A stretch of DNA of 51,573 bases from Cytophagales bacterium (GCA_020403045.1 JADBYK010000072.1:1-51573), one strand, 5' to 3'. Positions 7,403 to 15,664 are shown, numbered from the stretch's first letter. Translations and numbers: made by a program. The notes: generated by a model from the letters alone, not told the origin.

Positions 7403-10400
7403 CGTTTTAAAACTCTAATTGATTTGATCTCGTTGCCGGACGTAATATTGAGAATATATAAACCGGTGCCTGCTTGACCCATCTCAATTGTTTTTACGCC
7501 AGGTTCCAGGATTTTTTTGTCATTCTCGCTAGAATAAATCACCGATCCCTTCATATCATAAAGAAAAATGGAAAGAATAGGTGCGTCCAGTTGCTCAGGT
7601 ATTACGATTGTTAGCCTACCATCAGAAGAAACAGGATTAGGGTAAACCAAAACTTCTTGCGATAGAGTTGGTTCAAGTGCCGTAACGATGTCTTTTCTGA
7701 AGACAAGTTCAAATCGCGCGCTTCCCGTTGTTGACGCATTTGAAGTAATCGAAAATTCGTACTCTTCATTATCCTCAATCTCAACTTCCTTTGAAAGGAA
7801 TTTGTCCTTTAAGAAAATCTTATAGCCCAAATCAAACGTAGAAAGCTCGGTAAACTTTAGTGTATAATTACCATTTTTCGCATCGGCCACCTTCAGCGGT
7901 ATTATTCGTGTGGCTTCAGTAGCAGAAAGCGGAGCAATTCCTTTGATTGCATAATCAATAGCAGCAGAAACAGTGTACACGGACAGATTCAGATAATTGT
8001 TTTGTCCAAGAGCTGACACATAGTTTCCATTCTTACGCTTAACAGCATCGAATTTTCCATTCAAATCATCTGAGCCGCCATCGGCAAAACGAATAACCGC
8101 TTCGTCAAGTTGATCAGCCCCGGTCAAGGTCAACCGAACGTAGTTTGTGGGTGTTTCTGTTCGTAGAAAGCGAACCGAATTGTTCGTTTTATCCGTTTCA
8201 TTCAAGGTTAACGTTGACCCTCCTCCATTTGACTGCGTCCAAAACGATTGACCAATTGCAATTTCACCGCCCCAACCAACGAATGGCGGCAAGGTAGCAA
8301 CCCCACCCACATAGGAGGAAAAAGTATTATTTCCAGTCCGTAGCCACAAGGAGTTATTGATGTTCGATTTGCTAATATTATCAAAATCAATTGGAGATGG
8401 ATAAGGATTCGGCACCAAATTAAAATTGCCGTTTACATTAGAAATGGAAATAGGAACGCTGCCCGTTTCAATGGCACCGCGGTAAGAGGCTGTCGTTGAG
8501 CTGTTATTGTAGTTATATGCAACATAACCTGTTCTACTGCTTAGTGTGGTTGCCCCAGTCGTTACCCCGGTTACACCCACATAGGCTGTTCCGTTCCATG
8601 TGAATACTGAAGGATTGGTATTACCTGAATCCTGGATGTTAGCGAATTCTGAATTGACACTTCTATCTGAAAACGCACCGGTAACCCCGATCGCAGCTTT
8701 CCAGCGACTCAAATTGTTTTGGTTGGTTGTAACAGGCATTGAGAGGTACCGATAGTCTCCACCGGCCTGGCTATGAATAAAACGTTGAACAGTAACTTCT
8801 CCACTGAAATTGCCGGGGTTAGGCAACGCGGCTATACGACCGCCAGCGTTTTGATCTAGGGAAGCAACTGTAAATACTCCGCCACCAGAGCCATCTGCAT
8901 CAAAAATACCGCTTGAACTAAGTGTCAACACACCATTGAGCGTAACATTTCCGTTAATAGAAACCGAACCACCAGAGGTGGTATTGCAATTAATGTTTGT
9001 CAATGTAGAAGTGCCAGAAATTGACTGCGCATTTGTACCATTGAATGTTATTGTACCATTGTTGGAATTAAATGACCCGGAATTAGATAAATTTCCAGCA
9101 ATCGAGAAAGCAGAAGGCGCTGTAAAACTACCTGTTCCGCTTATTGTTAAATTGTTTAGGGATGGTGAGCCTGAGGTAATAGAAGTAGCTCCAGTGATTG
9201 TTAGAGTACTGTTTGAAGCAACCAAAGATCCACTGACCGATAAATTTCCTGAAAGGTTGACGTTATTTGAGCCAAGATCGAGCGTGCCGCTCGAAATAGT
9301 CAATCCATTTTGAATAGTGAGATTCTGAGAAATCGTAAGTGTTCCAGCAGATTTGTTCACTTGTAACCCTCCATTGAAATTGGCAGTGCCACCACCTGAA
9401 AAAGCCTGCGCACCTGATCCGTCAAAAATTACAGGGAACGAAGACGAACAAGTAATACCGGAGTTGGCAAATGAAAAATTTCCTGACACGTTCATTGATC
9501 CGCTTCCAGCAACTGTCTTTGTTCCGGAACCACTCAAAGTTAAATTTGTATAACTGCGTGTGTAAATATTTTGGCTCGGTCCGGAGTAATTAATTGTCGA
9601 TGTGGGATCTAAAGTGACAGTGGTAGGTCTGTTGCTATTTGACCACCACCCTTCAGTCTGTGAACCGCCCGAGAAAGAACTATTTAGCCCCCCCCCGGCA
9701 TTCATCAAGAAAGTTCCTGATGTGTTGAGTGCATTGGACACATTGATCGTACCTGTTATAGTTGTCGCATTTGTTGTTATAGTCCCACTCGAGTTCAATA
9801 CTCCCCCGCTATTTACCGTTAAAGACCCCGCACCGCCTGCCGCAGAAATAGTGCTAGAGGTTTGGAGAGTACCAGAAATTTGATAGTTATTGAAATTTAT
9901 CAGAGGATCATCAGTTATCAAAGATGCACCAGCATCAATTTGCAATGTGGCAGTTGAATTTCCTGAAAGGTCGGATCCTGGGTCGGCTGTCAATGATCCA
10001 CTTTGAAGTCTTAAAATAGCTGATACCGATAGGGGGAAAAGTAAATTTTTTGTGCCACTAAAATTGAACGTAACTCGCCCGAGGGGTACTGTATTGTCCC
10101 AAAAGAATACTAGGTAAGGATCATAAGTAGGCTGAATATTTGCGCCAGTAAAAATCATACTTGAACCAGCTGCAAATGTCAAAACAGAAGTATTGGGAAA
10201 TTCCTCAAACGTTCCTGCATCATCCCACCCATTCAAGGTGCCAGTAACGGTGATGGTCCGTCCTGCACTTATCGCTAGCGAATTTGCAATATTGTAGGAG
10301 ATATTTAGATTTCTACAAGTAGCACTACCTGAAGGAAGTGTAACAAGAAAAGTATTAGTAAAAACATCATCGGTGGCCGTTGGAATGGCAGCAGAACCTG

Positions 10401-10530
10401 GTGCGCCCGCTGGAGTTGCCGCCCAAATGGCGGTATTCCATGGCCCGTTAGCACGAGCATACCGTTGAGCATGGCAAAAGAAGCTGATTAACATCAAACC
10501 TATTAATACTACTCCTCTAGACATTGACAT
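7399..10530 (-). CDS. Large repetitive secreted protein with T9SS type A sorting domain
   Basis: 1043 residues. A signal peptide (ending FFCHAQ) is followed by about 500 residues of Ser/Thr/Asn/Gly-rich repeats of the pattern SGTLTI-SGNLSNSGSFN, typical of a right-handed beta-helix. Then comes a globular C-terminal half and a final domain beginning VYPNPVSSDGRL and ending GLYILNITSGNEIKSIRVLKR, the standard T9SS type A sorting tail. Expected fate: Sec export, then outer-membrane passage by T9SS and surface anchoring. It probably acts as an adhesin or matrix protein. It is unusual to find it inside a polysaccharide locus, overlapping an exosortase-type microprotein gene. A TAnnTTTG promoter motif lies just upstream (10558-10565). 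Confidence 0.88.
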   Translation of the reverse strand: MSMSRGVVLIGLMLISFFCHAQRYARANGPWNTAIWAATPAGAPGSAAIPTATDDVFTNTFLVTLPSGSATCRNLNISYNIANSLAISAGRTITVTGTLNGWDDAGTFEEFPNTSVLTFAAGSSMIFTGANIQPTYDPYLVFFWDNTVPLGRVTFNFSGTKNLLFPLSVSAILRLQSGSLTADPGSDLSGNSTATLQIDAGASLITDDPLINFNNYQISGTLQTSSTISAAGGAGSLTVNSGGVLNSSGTITTNATTITGTINVSNALNTSGTFLMNAGGGLNSSFSGGSQTEGWWSNSNRPTTVTLDPTSTINYSGPSQNIYTRSYTNLTLSGSGTKTVAGSGSMNVSGNFSFANSGITCSSSFPVIFDGSGAQAFSGGGTANFNGGLQVNKSAGTLTISQNLTIQNGLTISSGTLDLGSNNVNLSGNLSVSGSLVASNSTLTITGATSITSGSPSLNNLTISGTGSFTAPSAFSIAGNLSNSGSFNSNNGTITFNGTNAQSISGTSTLTNINCNTTSGGSVSINGNVTLNGVLTLSSSGIFDADGSGGGVFTVASLDQNAGGRIAALPNPGNFSGEVTVQRFIHSQAGGDYRYLSMPVTTNQNNLSRWKAAIGVTGAFSDRSVNSEFANIQDSGNTNPSVFTWNGTAYVGVTGVTTGATTLSSRTGYVAYNYNNSSTTASYRGAIETGSVPISISNVNGNFNLVPNPYPSPIDFDNISKSNINNSLWLRTGNNTFSSYVGGVATLPPFVGWGGEIAIGQSFWTQSNGGGSTLTLNETDKTNNSVRFLRTETPTNYVRLTLTGADQLDEAVIRFADGGSDDLNGKFDAVKRKNGNYVSALGQNNYLNLSVYTVSAAIDYAIKGIAPLSATEATRIIPLKVADAKNGNYTLKFTELSTFDLGYKIFLKDKFLSKEVEIEDNEEYEFSITSNASTTGSARFELVFRKDIVTALEPTLSQEVLVYPNPVSSDGRLTIVIPEQLDAPILSIFLYDMKGSVIYSSENDKKILEPGVKTIEMGQAGTGLYILNITSGNEIKSIRVLKR

Positions 10531-10557
10531 AGTGAAAATTTAAACCAACTTCTATTG

Positions 10558-10565
10558 CAAATATA
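10558..10565 (-). promoter_or_regulatory. Candidate -7 element for the T9SS gene
   Basis: TATATTTG on the minus strand fits the Bacteroidota -7 consensus TAnnTTTG and lies 27 bases before the start codon at 10530. No -33 element is at ideal spacing. It suggests that the T9SS, microprotein and pglF genes can be transcribed independently of the upstream operon cut by the REPtron. Confidence 0.45.
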
Positions 10566-10651
10566 GCGTAAAAGTAACCAATTTTTATATTAATGATCAA
10601 GTTTGAACGGTATAGATTAGTCTAAATAACGCATTTCGCGGAACTCCTCCC

Positions 10652-11244
10652 CGCCCTTGTTGGTGTTGCGGGTTAGCAAATGGCGTATGGCTCACCCCGC
10701 CCTTGTTGGTGTTGCGCGTGAGCAAAGGCGCATTGGCTCACCAACAAGTGCTTTCCTTAATTTCGAGATGAACCCCCGCCCTTGTTGGTGTTGCGGGTTA
10801 GCAAATGGCGTATGGCTCACCAACAAGCTCCGCCCTTGTTGGTGTTGCGCGTGAGCAAAGGCGCGTAGGCTCACCAACAAGCGAGATGAACTCAAATAAC
10901 AAGTGCTTTCCTTAATTTCCCCCGCCCTTATTGGTGTTGCGGGTTAGCAAATGGCGTATGGCTCACCAACAAGCGAGATGAACTTAAATAACAGGTACTT
11001 TCGTTAATCCCCCGCCCTTGTTGGTGTTGCGCGTGAGCAAAGGCGCGTAGGCTCACCAACAAGCGAGATGAACCCCCGCCCTTGTTGGTGTTGCGCGTGA
11101 GCAAAGGCGCGTAGGCTCACCAACAAGCGAGATGAACCTCCGCCCTTGTTGGTGTTGCGCGTGAGCAAACGCGCTTAGGCTCACCAACAAGCCCGCCCTT
11201 GTTGGTGTTGCGGGTTAGCAAATGGCGTATGGCTCACCAACAAG
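10652..11244 (+). repeat. REP-like hairpin array, nine units (forward orientation)
   Basis: Nine units of about 51 bases start at 10652 (3' truncated), 10698, 10777, 10831, 10923, 11013, 11077, 11141 and 11194. Each begins CGCCCTTGTTGGTG and, when complete, ends CTCACCAACAAG, so the ends pair as a 10-bp stem. Two inner variants alternate: one with GCGGGTTAGC...GGCGTATGG, the other with GCGCGTGAGC...GGCGCGTAGG. Spacers also repeat (CGAGATGAAC, and CTCAAATAAC plus GTGCTTTCC). The array ends 44 bases before the transposase gene. Hairpins preceded by a fixed CGCC fit REP elements mobilised by RAYT transposases. Confidence 0.85.
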
Positions 11245-11288
11245 CGAGATGAACTCAAATAAAAAGTGCTTTCCTTAATTTTGTGTTG

Positions 11289-11816
11289 ATGACGGAAGAA
11301 ACTATTCTCTCAGAAGAGTATGCCGAGTTTTTGACCGTCACTTGTTTGGAGTGGAAGCACGTTTTGAAAGACGACAGATTTAAGGACATCATCACAGAAA
11401 GCCTCAACTATCTTGCCCAGTCCAACCGTGTTTATGTTTACGCGTTCGTAATCATGAGCAACCATTTCCATCTGATATGGCAAATGATGGGCGAACACAA
11501 AAAGGCAAATGTGCAGCGAGACTTTTTGAAATACACAAGCCAACAGATTTTGAAAGCAATGAAAACCGAAAAATCGAAACTGCTGAACGAGCTATTGGTC
11601 AACGCAAAAGACCGGAAATACCAAGTGTGGGAACGGAACTCGTTGGGTGTGCCGTTGTGGAAACCTGAAGTACTTGAGCAGAAGCTCGATTACATACACA
11701 ACAACCCAGTGAAGGCAGGCTTCTGCCAGTACCCCGAGGATTACAAATATTCAAGCGCAAGGTTTTATGAGAAAAATTTAAAAGACTGGGTATTTTTAAG
11801 TCATCATGAAGGGTGA
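11289..11816 (+). CDS. REP-associated tyrosine transposase (RAYT, IS200-like)
   Basis: 175 residues from the ATG at 11289; a GTG two codons earlier (11283) is in frame. The HUH metal site is SNHFHLIW, preceded by VYVYAFVI. A possible catalytic tyrosine lies in the segment RDFLKYTSQQI, though some Bacteroidota relatives carry Phe there, so this residue needs alignment. The tail has YIHNNPVKAGFC and YKYSSARFY, both typical of RAYTs. In E. coli the family cuts and rejoins single-stranded REP DNA. The only plus-strand gene within the polysaccharide locus; its last codons are duplicated downstream. Appears intact. Confidence 0.88.
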   Translation: MTEETILSEEYAEFLTVTCLEWKHVLKDDRFKDIITESLNYLAQSNRVYVYAFVIMSNHFHLIWQMMGEHKKANVQRDFLKYTSQQILKAMKTEKSKLLNELLVNAKDRKYQVWERNSLGVPLWKPEVLEQKLDYIHNNPVKAGFCQYPEDYKYSSARFYEKNLKDWVFLSHHEG

Positions 11817-11834
11817 GCAGTGTCCAACGTTCAT
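11779..11834 (+). repeat. 56-base repeat containing the RAYT 3' end, copy 1
   Basis: The last 12 codons and stop of the transposase gene plus 18 downstream bases are repeated exactly at 11964-12019, and a shorter copy (from TCATCATGAAGG) is at 12229-12262. The terminal codons have therefore become part of the repeat unit. Confidence 0.8.
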
Positions 11835-11837
11835 TAA

Positions 11838-12224
11838 GCTTGTTGGTGAAGCCATCCGCTTTTCCTTCGCGCAACACCAACAAGGGCGAAACGTTCATCA
11901 AGCTTGTTGGTGTAACCATCCGCTTTTCCTTCGCGCAACACCAACAAGGGCGAAGGAAAAAAATAAAAGACTGGGTATTTTTAAGTCATCATGAAGGGTG
12001 AGCAGTGTCCAACGTTCATCAGCTTGTTGGTGAAACCATCCGCTTTTCCTTCGCGCAACACCAACAAGGGCGAAGTGTCCAACGTTCATCAAGCTTGTTG
12101 GTAAAGCCGTCCGCTTTTCCTTCGCGCAACACCAACAAGGGCGAAAGGGTGAGTAGTGTCCAACGTTCATCAAGCTTGTTGGTGAAGCCATCCGCTTTTC
12201 CTTCGCGCAACACCAACAAGGGCG
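11838..12224 (-). repeat. REP-like hairpin array, five units (inverted orientation)
   Basis: Five units at 11838-11888, 11902-11952, 12022-12072, 12093-12143 and 12174-12224. Read on the minus strand each begins CGCCCTTGTTGGTGTTGCGC, the same as the upstream array, but the inner part is a third variant (GAAGGAAAAGCGGATGG) and the end is CACCAACAAGC, with single-base variants. Spacers repeat GTGTCCAACGTTCATC. Opposite orientation on the two sides of the transposase gene is clear. Confidence 0.85.
11964..12019 (+). repeat. 56-base repeat containing the RAYT 3' end, copy 2
   Basis: Identical to 11779-11834, including the transposase stop codon, but here without the rest of the gene. It lies between inverted units 2 and 3. 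Confidence 0.8.
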
Positions 12225-12326
12225 AAAATCATCATGAAGGGTGAGCAGTGTCCAACGTTCATCAAGCATTGGATTCCACAAAGAATGTATTTCGATTAAT
12301 GCATTCTACATTTTGACAGCTTTCCG

Positions 12327-13457
12327 TCAGCTCAAAAGGTCCAAAATCAATATCGTCATTATTCTCAGTTCGTCTTCCTTTAACGCAGATCCCGAGGGCA
12401 AACAAAGACCTTGTTCAAACAGCTTTTCGCTCACCCCTCCCCCATAGTTTGGAAACTGTTGAAAAATAGGCTGCAAATGCATAGGCTTCCACAAAGGCCG
12501 GCTTTCAATATTCTCTTTTTCTAAGGCTAAACGGATATCTTCTCGCGTAACGCCCCCACTTTTAGAAGGATCGATGAGCATCGTGGTTAGCCAACGATTG
12601 GCGAATGAGCCGCTCATTTCGGGTTGAAAGGCTATGCCCGGCAAGTGCGAGAGCGCAGCTTGGTAAAAATCAAAGTTGGCTCTTCGCTGCCGAACGCGAT
12701 CGTCAAGCACTTTTAATTGTCCCAGCCCAATGCCGGCAGATATATTACTCAACCGATAGTTATAGCCTATTTCTGAATGTTGGTAATGAGGGGCAGCATC
12801 TCTTGCCTGGGTAGCCAAAAACCGAGCCCTTTTAATCCAATCTTCATTTTTTGAAACGAGTGCACCTCCCCCCGAGGTGGTAATGATCTTGTTGCCGTTG
12901 AACGAATAGACACCAAAATCACCAAAAGTCCCGGCTTTCTGACCAAAATAGGTAGAACCAAGTGCCTCGGCTGCATCTTCGATAACCGGAATCTCGTATT
13001 TGCGGGAGATCGCCATGAGTTCGTTCAGTTTGGCGGGCATTCCATACAAATGCACGAGAATAATTGCCTTGGGTTTTTTGCCTTTCCTGATACGATCCAA
13101 AATTGCTTCTTCCAAAAGAACCGGATCCATGTTCCAGGTTTCTAATTCGGAGTCAACAAAGACAGGGATGGCACCAACATAGGCAATTGGGTTACAAGAG
13201 CCGGAGAAAGTGAAGGTGGAACAAATTACTTCGTCACCGTGCTTGATGCCTAATATGATCAACGCCAAATGAATGGCTGCCGTGCCTGACGACAAAGCAG
13301 CACAATACTCCATGCCATTGTAAGTAGCCAGTTCCTTTTCAAATGTATCGATGTGCGGCCCAGCCGGAGAAACCCAGTTGGTATCAAACGCCTGATGGAT
13401 GTACGTTAGTTCTTCTCCGCCCATGTGTGGCGGAGACAAATAGATGCGTTTGCTCAT
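12327..13457 (-). CDS. pglE: PLP-dependent sugar aminotransferase (PglE-like, DegT/DnrJ family)
   Basis: 376 residues of the DegT/DnrJ/EryC1/StrS family. Seen: opening YLSPPHMGGEEL, a SSGTAAIHLAL PLP-phosphate site, the IEDAAEALGS motif whose Asp contacts PLP, and SFNGNKIITTSGGG with the Schiff-base lysine. It would transaminate a UDP-4-keto-6-deoxy-HexNAc to the 4-amino sugar, between PglF and PglD in bacillosamine synthesis. It overlaps the exosortase-associated gene by 4 bp. The REPtron begins 65 bases beyond its stop and separates it from the pglF-like gene. Confidence 0.88.
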   Translation of the reverse strand: MSKRIYLSPPHMGGEELTYIHQAFDTNWVSPAGPHIDTFEKELATYNGMEYCAALSSGTAAIHLALIILGIKHGDEVICSTFTFSGSCNPIAYVGAIPVFVDSELETWNMDPVLLEEAILDRIRKGKKPKAIILVHLYGMPAKLNELMAISRKYEIPVIEDAAEALGSTYFGQKAGTFGDFGVYSFNGNKIITTSGGGALVSKNEDWIKRARFLATQARDAAPHYQHSEIGYNYRLSNISAGIGLGQLKVLDDRVRQRRANFDFYQAALSHLPGIAFQPEMSGSFANRWLTTMLIDPSKSGGVTREDIRLALEKENIESRPLWKPMHLQPIFQQFPNYGGGVSEKLFEQGLCLPSGSALKEDELRIMTILILDLLS

Positions 13458-13891
13458 TCCTTCTTTATAAACCGCTGGAAATATACGGCAGGAATAAGTA
13501 AAATCATGAGGGTGGGATTGACAATCAGACGATGAAATTGAGATAACAGTGGAGACGAGATTTCGATATCTCCTTCCACATTCAATTTCACCAATAAATA
13601 AACGGGAAGTAAAATGAAGAAATCAATCAGTTGAATAGCAAATGCCAGCCGAAGAACGGACCTCGACTGAAACCATCCGGCCAGCAATAGCAGCATAAAA
13701 AAATCATTGAGAAAAAGGCGAAGGGCTCGATTGACAGAAAAGGAAAAATAGGGCTGGTTCGCTTTATCAATCCAACCAGCCAAAAAACCAGCTTGTTGAA
13801 AAAGATAAACCACCGCCAGACCGACAACGCCTAACCCAACGAGCGCCCATCGAGCCGACCGAGATAGGGAAAGATCATCCTGCTGCCTCAC
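13454..13891 (-). CDS. Exosortase F-associated membrane protein
   Basis: 145 residues with about four hydrophobic segments (VGLGVVGLAVVYLF, FFMLLLLAGWF, LIDFFILLPVYLL, LMILLIPAVYF) and the conserved-looking NRALRLFLNDFFMLLLL stretch and RLIVNPTLMILLIP tail, characteristic of the small protein always found beside XrtF in Bacteroidota. It overlaps xrtF by 17 bp and the pglE-like gene by 4 bp. The function of this partner is unknown; a complex with the exosortase in the inner membrane is inferred from the pairing. Confidence 0.82.
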   Translation of the reverse strand: MRQQDDLSLSRSARWALVGLGVVGLAVVYLFQQAGFLAGWIDKANQPYFSFSVNRALRLFLNDFFMLLLLAGWFQSRSVLRLAFAIQLIDFFILLPVYLLVKLNVEGDIEISSPLLSQFHRLIVNPTLMILLIPAVYFQRFIKKE

Positions 13892-14408
13892 GTTTTACTT
13901 TTTTTGCCCAAAGAAACCATAGCAAGAAAACAACGGCATAGATGCCCCCTGTAAAGAGGTATTTGTGGAAAAAATATAGGTATCGCTGCCAATAGATTTC
14001 AATGGCGTATAGCATTGCCACCCGAAACAAATTCATTAGATAAATAATGATCAGGCCACCCAAAGAAAAAATAAGAGTGGATTTTAACCTTCCACGGAAT
14101 GCTGCCATAAAGGACACAAATACAATCATCACATTCACGCTATTGCAACCTTCAAATACTTCAATCACCGTTCGATAGCTATTTTTCAAGATCACATTTT
14201 TATAACCCGCTTTCAACGCATAAGTAACAGAGTCATCCCACCATGATAGCAACCACGCTACGTGTTTAGAAACGACAAGCGTAATAGGATCAGGCTGTGG
14301 CAAGAAAGAGTTGACATAAAAGCCGTAGATGGTATTCAATAGCAGATACAAACCAACGAAAGTGAGCAAGAAAAGAATGGCAGGTTTGTTTTCCCGGAAG
14401 AGTTTCAT
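13875..14408 (-). CDS. xrtF: Exosortase XrtF
   Basis: 177 residues, polytopic inner-membrane protease/transpeptidase of the exosortase family. The proposed Cys-Arg-His triad is visible: Cys88 in EGCNSVNV, Arg129 in NLFRVAMLY and His148 in FFHKYLF. Exosortases are thought to cut a C-terminal sorting tail and pass the protein on to the envelope, and they occur in polysaccharide loci. The gene lies between the PglD-like gene (4-bp overlap) and its partner (17-bp overlap). The likely substrate inside this locus is the 63-residue protein at 7211-7402; others may lie elsewhere in the genome. Confidence 0.88.
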   Translation of the reverse strand: MKLFRENKPAILFLLTFVGLYLLLNTIYGFYVNSFLPQPDPITLVVSKHVAWLLSWWDDSVTYALKAGYKNVILKNSYRTVIEVFEGCNSVNVMIVFVSFMAAFRGRLKSTLIFSLGGLIIIYLMNLFRVAMLYAIEIYWQRYLYFFHKYLFTGGIYAVVFLLWFLWAKKVKREAAG

Positions 14409-15049
14409 TTGGGAGCAAGAGGTTTTGCGGGAATCCCGACAGCTGTAACATCTGACCCAATGCTTCGAGAAACCACTGCCCCAGCTCCAATAATTGATCT
14501 CTCCCCTATAGCAACCTGATTAATAATCTTTGCGCCTGTTCCTATAAAAACGCATTCTCCGAGCTCGACTTCACCCGACACATTGACACCAGGCATTATG
14601 GAGCAATAGTCACCTATTTTGGTGTCGTGCCCAACTGTGGTTGACAGGTTTAAAATCACATGTGCACCAATTGAAATGTTAATGGTCACGATAACGCCTG
14701 CAGTAATTATCGTCCCCTTTCCAATAGAGACATCGTCCTTTCCAATTTGGCAATTGGGATGAATTAGGATGGGGAAAGAAAGCAGTGCATTCCCAGCTAC
14801 TTTGTCAATCACTTTCTTCTTTACTACAGGATTGCCGATCGCGAAAACCACTTCTAATTGTTCTGCATACTTCAGCAACTCATCGCCCCCACCAAAAACC
14901 GGATATCCATTAACTACTTCTCCTTTTAGAATTCCATCATCAAAGAAGCCAATGAATTCCCATTGTTTAGAACCCTCGTTGATTTGATCAATCAACATTT
15001 TAACTTCCCGACCAAAACCTCCAGCCCCGAAAATCGCAATCTTCTTCAT
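14405..15049 (-). CDS. pglD: Sugar O/N-acyltransferase (PglD/NeuD type)
   Basis: 214 residues from the ATG at 15049 (another ATG two codons earlier at 15055). A Rossmann-like N-terminus KKIAIFGAGGFGREVKML is followed by a left-handed beta-helix of hexapeptide repeats (IGKDDVSIGKGTIITAGV, ISIGAHVILN). The His in TVGHDTKIGDYCSIMPG is the expected catalytic base. PglD acetylates the 4-amino group of UDP-4-amino sugars with acetyl-CoA. It lies between PglC- and XrtF-like genes, within the operon. Confidence 0.85.
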   Translation of the reverse strand: MKKIAIFGAGGFGREVKMLIDQINEGSKQWEFIGFFDDGILKGEVVNGYPVFGGGDELLKYAEQLEVVFAIGNPVVKKKVIDKVAGNALLSFPILIHPNCQIGKDDVSIGKGTIITAGVIVTINISIGAHVILNLSTTVGHDTKIGDYCSIMPGVNVSGEVELGECVFIGTGAKIINQVAIGERSIIGAGAVVSRSIGSDVTAVGIPAKPLAPK

Positions 15050-15058
15050 AAGCATTAG

Positions 15059-15664
15059 CTAATTTTTCCCATTGAATCTAGGCATCGTTTTTACTCCACT
15101 TGCTCCAATCCCCTCTGCCTTAAACACTTTCTTGATTGTTCTGGCGAAAATGGATGCGTCAACCGAAAAAGATACATGATCTACGTACCAGACATCATAC
15201 TCAAACTTTTCTTTCCACGAGATCGAATTTCTTCCGTTTACTTGTGCCCAGCCTGTGATCCCCGGTCTCACCTCATGCCTCCTCCTCTGAACACTATCGT
15301 AGAGCGGGAGGTAGTCCACTAAAAGTGGACGCGGTCCAATGAGAGACATATGGCCGAGCAGCACATTCACCATTTGTGGCAATTCATCTAATGAGTATTT
15401 CCTAACGAAATTACCAATCGTTGTAATGCGCAAATCATCTGGTAAGAGTTTGCCTTCATTATCTTTGGCGTCATTCATTGTTTTAAATTTAATTAATCGA
15501 AACACACGTTCATCTTTCCCTGGTCGTGGCTGAACAAAGAATGGCATTCCACGATTGGCAACCGCTAAGGCGATCGTTACAATAGCAATTATTGGAGAAG
15601 TGACCACTAACATAAAGAAGACAAACAGTAGATCAAGCAGTCGCTTTATGACCTTATACTTCAT
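15059..15664 (-). CDS. pglC: Initiating phosphoglycosyl transferase (PglC-like)
   Basis: 201 residues. A single N-terminal re-entrant hydrophobic segment (residues 8-35) and FKTMND, EGKLLPDDLRITTIGNFVRK, SLDELPQMVNVLLGHMSLIGPRPL and RPGITGWAQVNGRN are all hallmarks of monotopic phosphoglycosyl transferases; the Asp-Glu of SLDELP is the catalytic dyad. It transfers a phospho-sugar from UDP-sugar to undecaprenyl phosphate, starting repeat-unit assembly on the inner face of the membrane. The sugar is presumably the diacetamido-type product of PglF, E and D. It overlaps the upstream glycosyltransferase by 11 bp. Confidence 0.92.
   Translation of the reverse strand: MKYKVIKRLLDLLFVFFMLVVTSPIIAIVTIALAVANRGMPFFVQPRPGKDERVFRLIKFKTMNDAKDNEGKLLPDDLRITTIGNFVRKYSLDELPQMVNVLLGHMSLIGPRPLLVDYLPLYDSVQRRRHEVRPGITGWAQVNGRNSISWKEKFEYDVWYVDHVSFSVDASIFARTIKKVFKAEGIGASGVKTMPRFNGKN

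Larger units (their letters stand above)
10652..12262. mobile_element. REPtron: RAYT gene flanked by inverted REP arrays
   Basis: A transposase of the REP-associated tyrosine type lies between nine forward repeats (10652-11244) and five inverted repeats (11838-12224) of the same hairpin family. This is the arrangement called a REPtron. It sits between the PglE-like aminotransferase gene and the T9SS gene, in an otherwise uninterrupted polysaccharide gene series, and on the opposite strand to it. No target-site duplication is evident, as expected for single-strand Y1-type mobility. Confidence 0.8.

Noticed and set aside
8936-9883. Three plus-strand frames rich in Pro, Val and Glu
   Set aside because: They lie antisense to the Ser/Thr/Gly-rich repeats of the T9SS protein, whose codon pattern leaves the opposite strand open.
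10657-10895. Open frames of 65-67 codons in the REP array
   Set aside because: They translate the repeat itself (RPCWC-type peptides) and appear in several frames and both strands.
10652-11244. CRISPR-like appearance of the repeat array
   Set aside because: The repeats contain long internal hairpins, spacers are themselves repeated, unit spacing is irregular and no cas gene is present. A RAYT gene beside it explains it better.
11806-12281. Several overlapping frames of 60-127 codons downstream of the RAYT gene
   Set aside because: All are translations of the inverted repeats, with the same peptide recurring; no family features or start signals.
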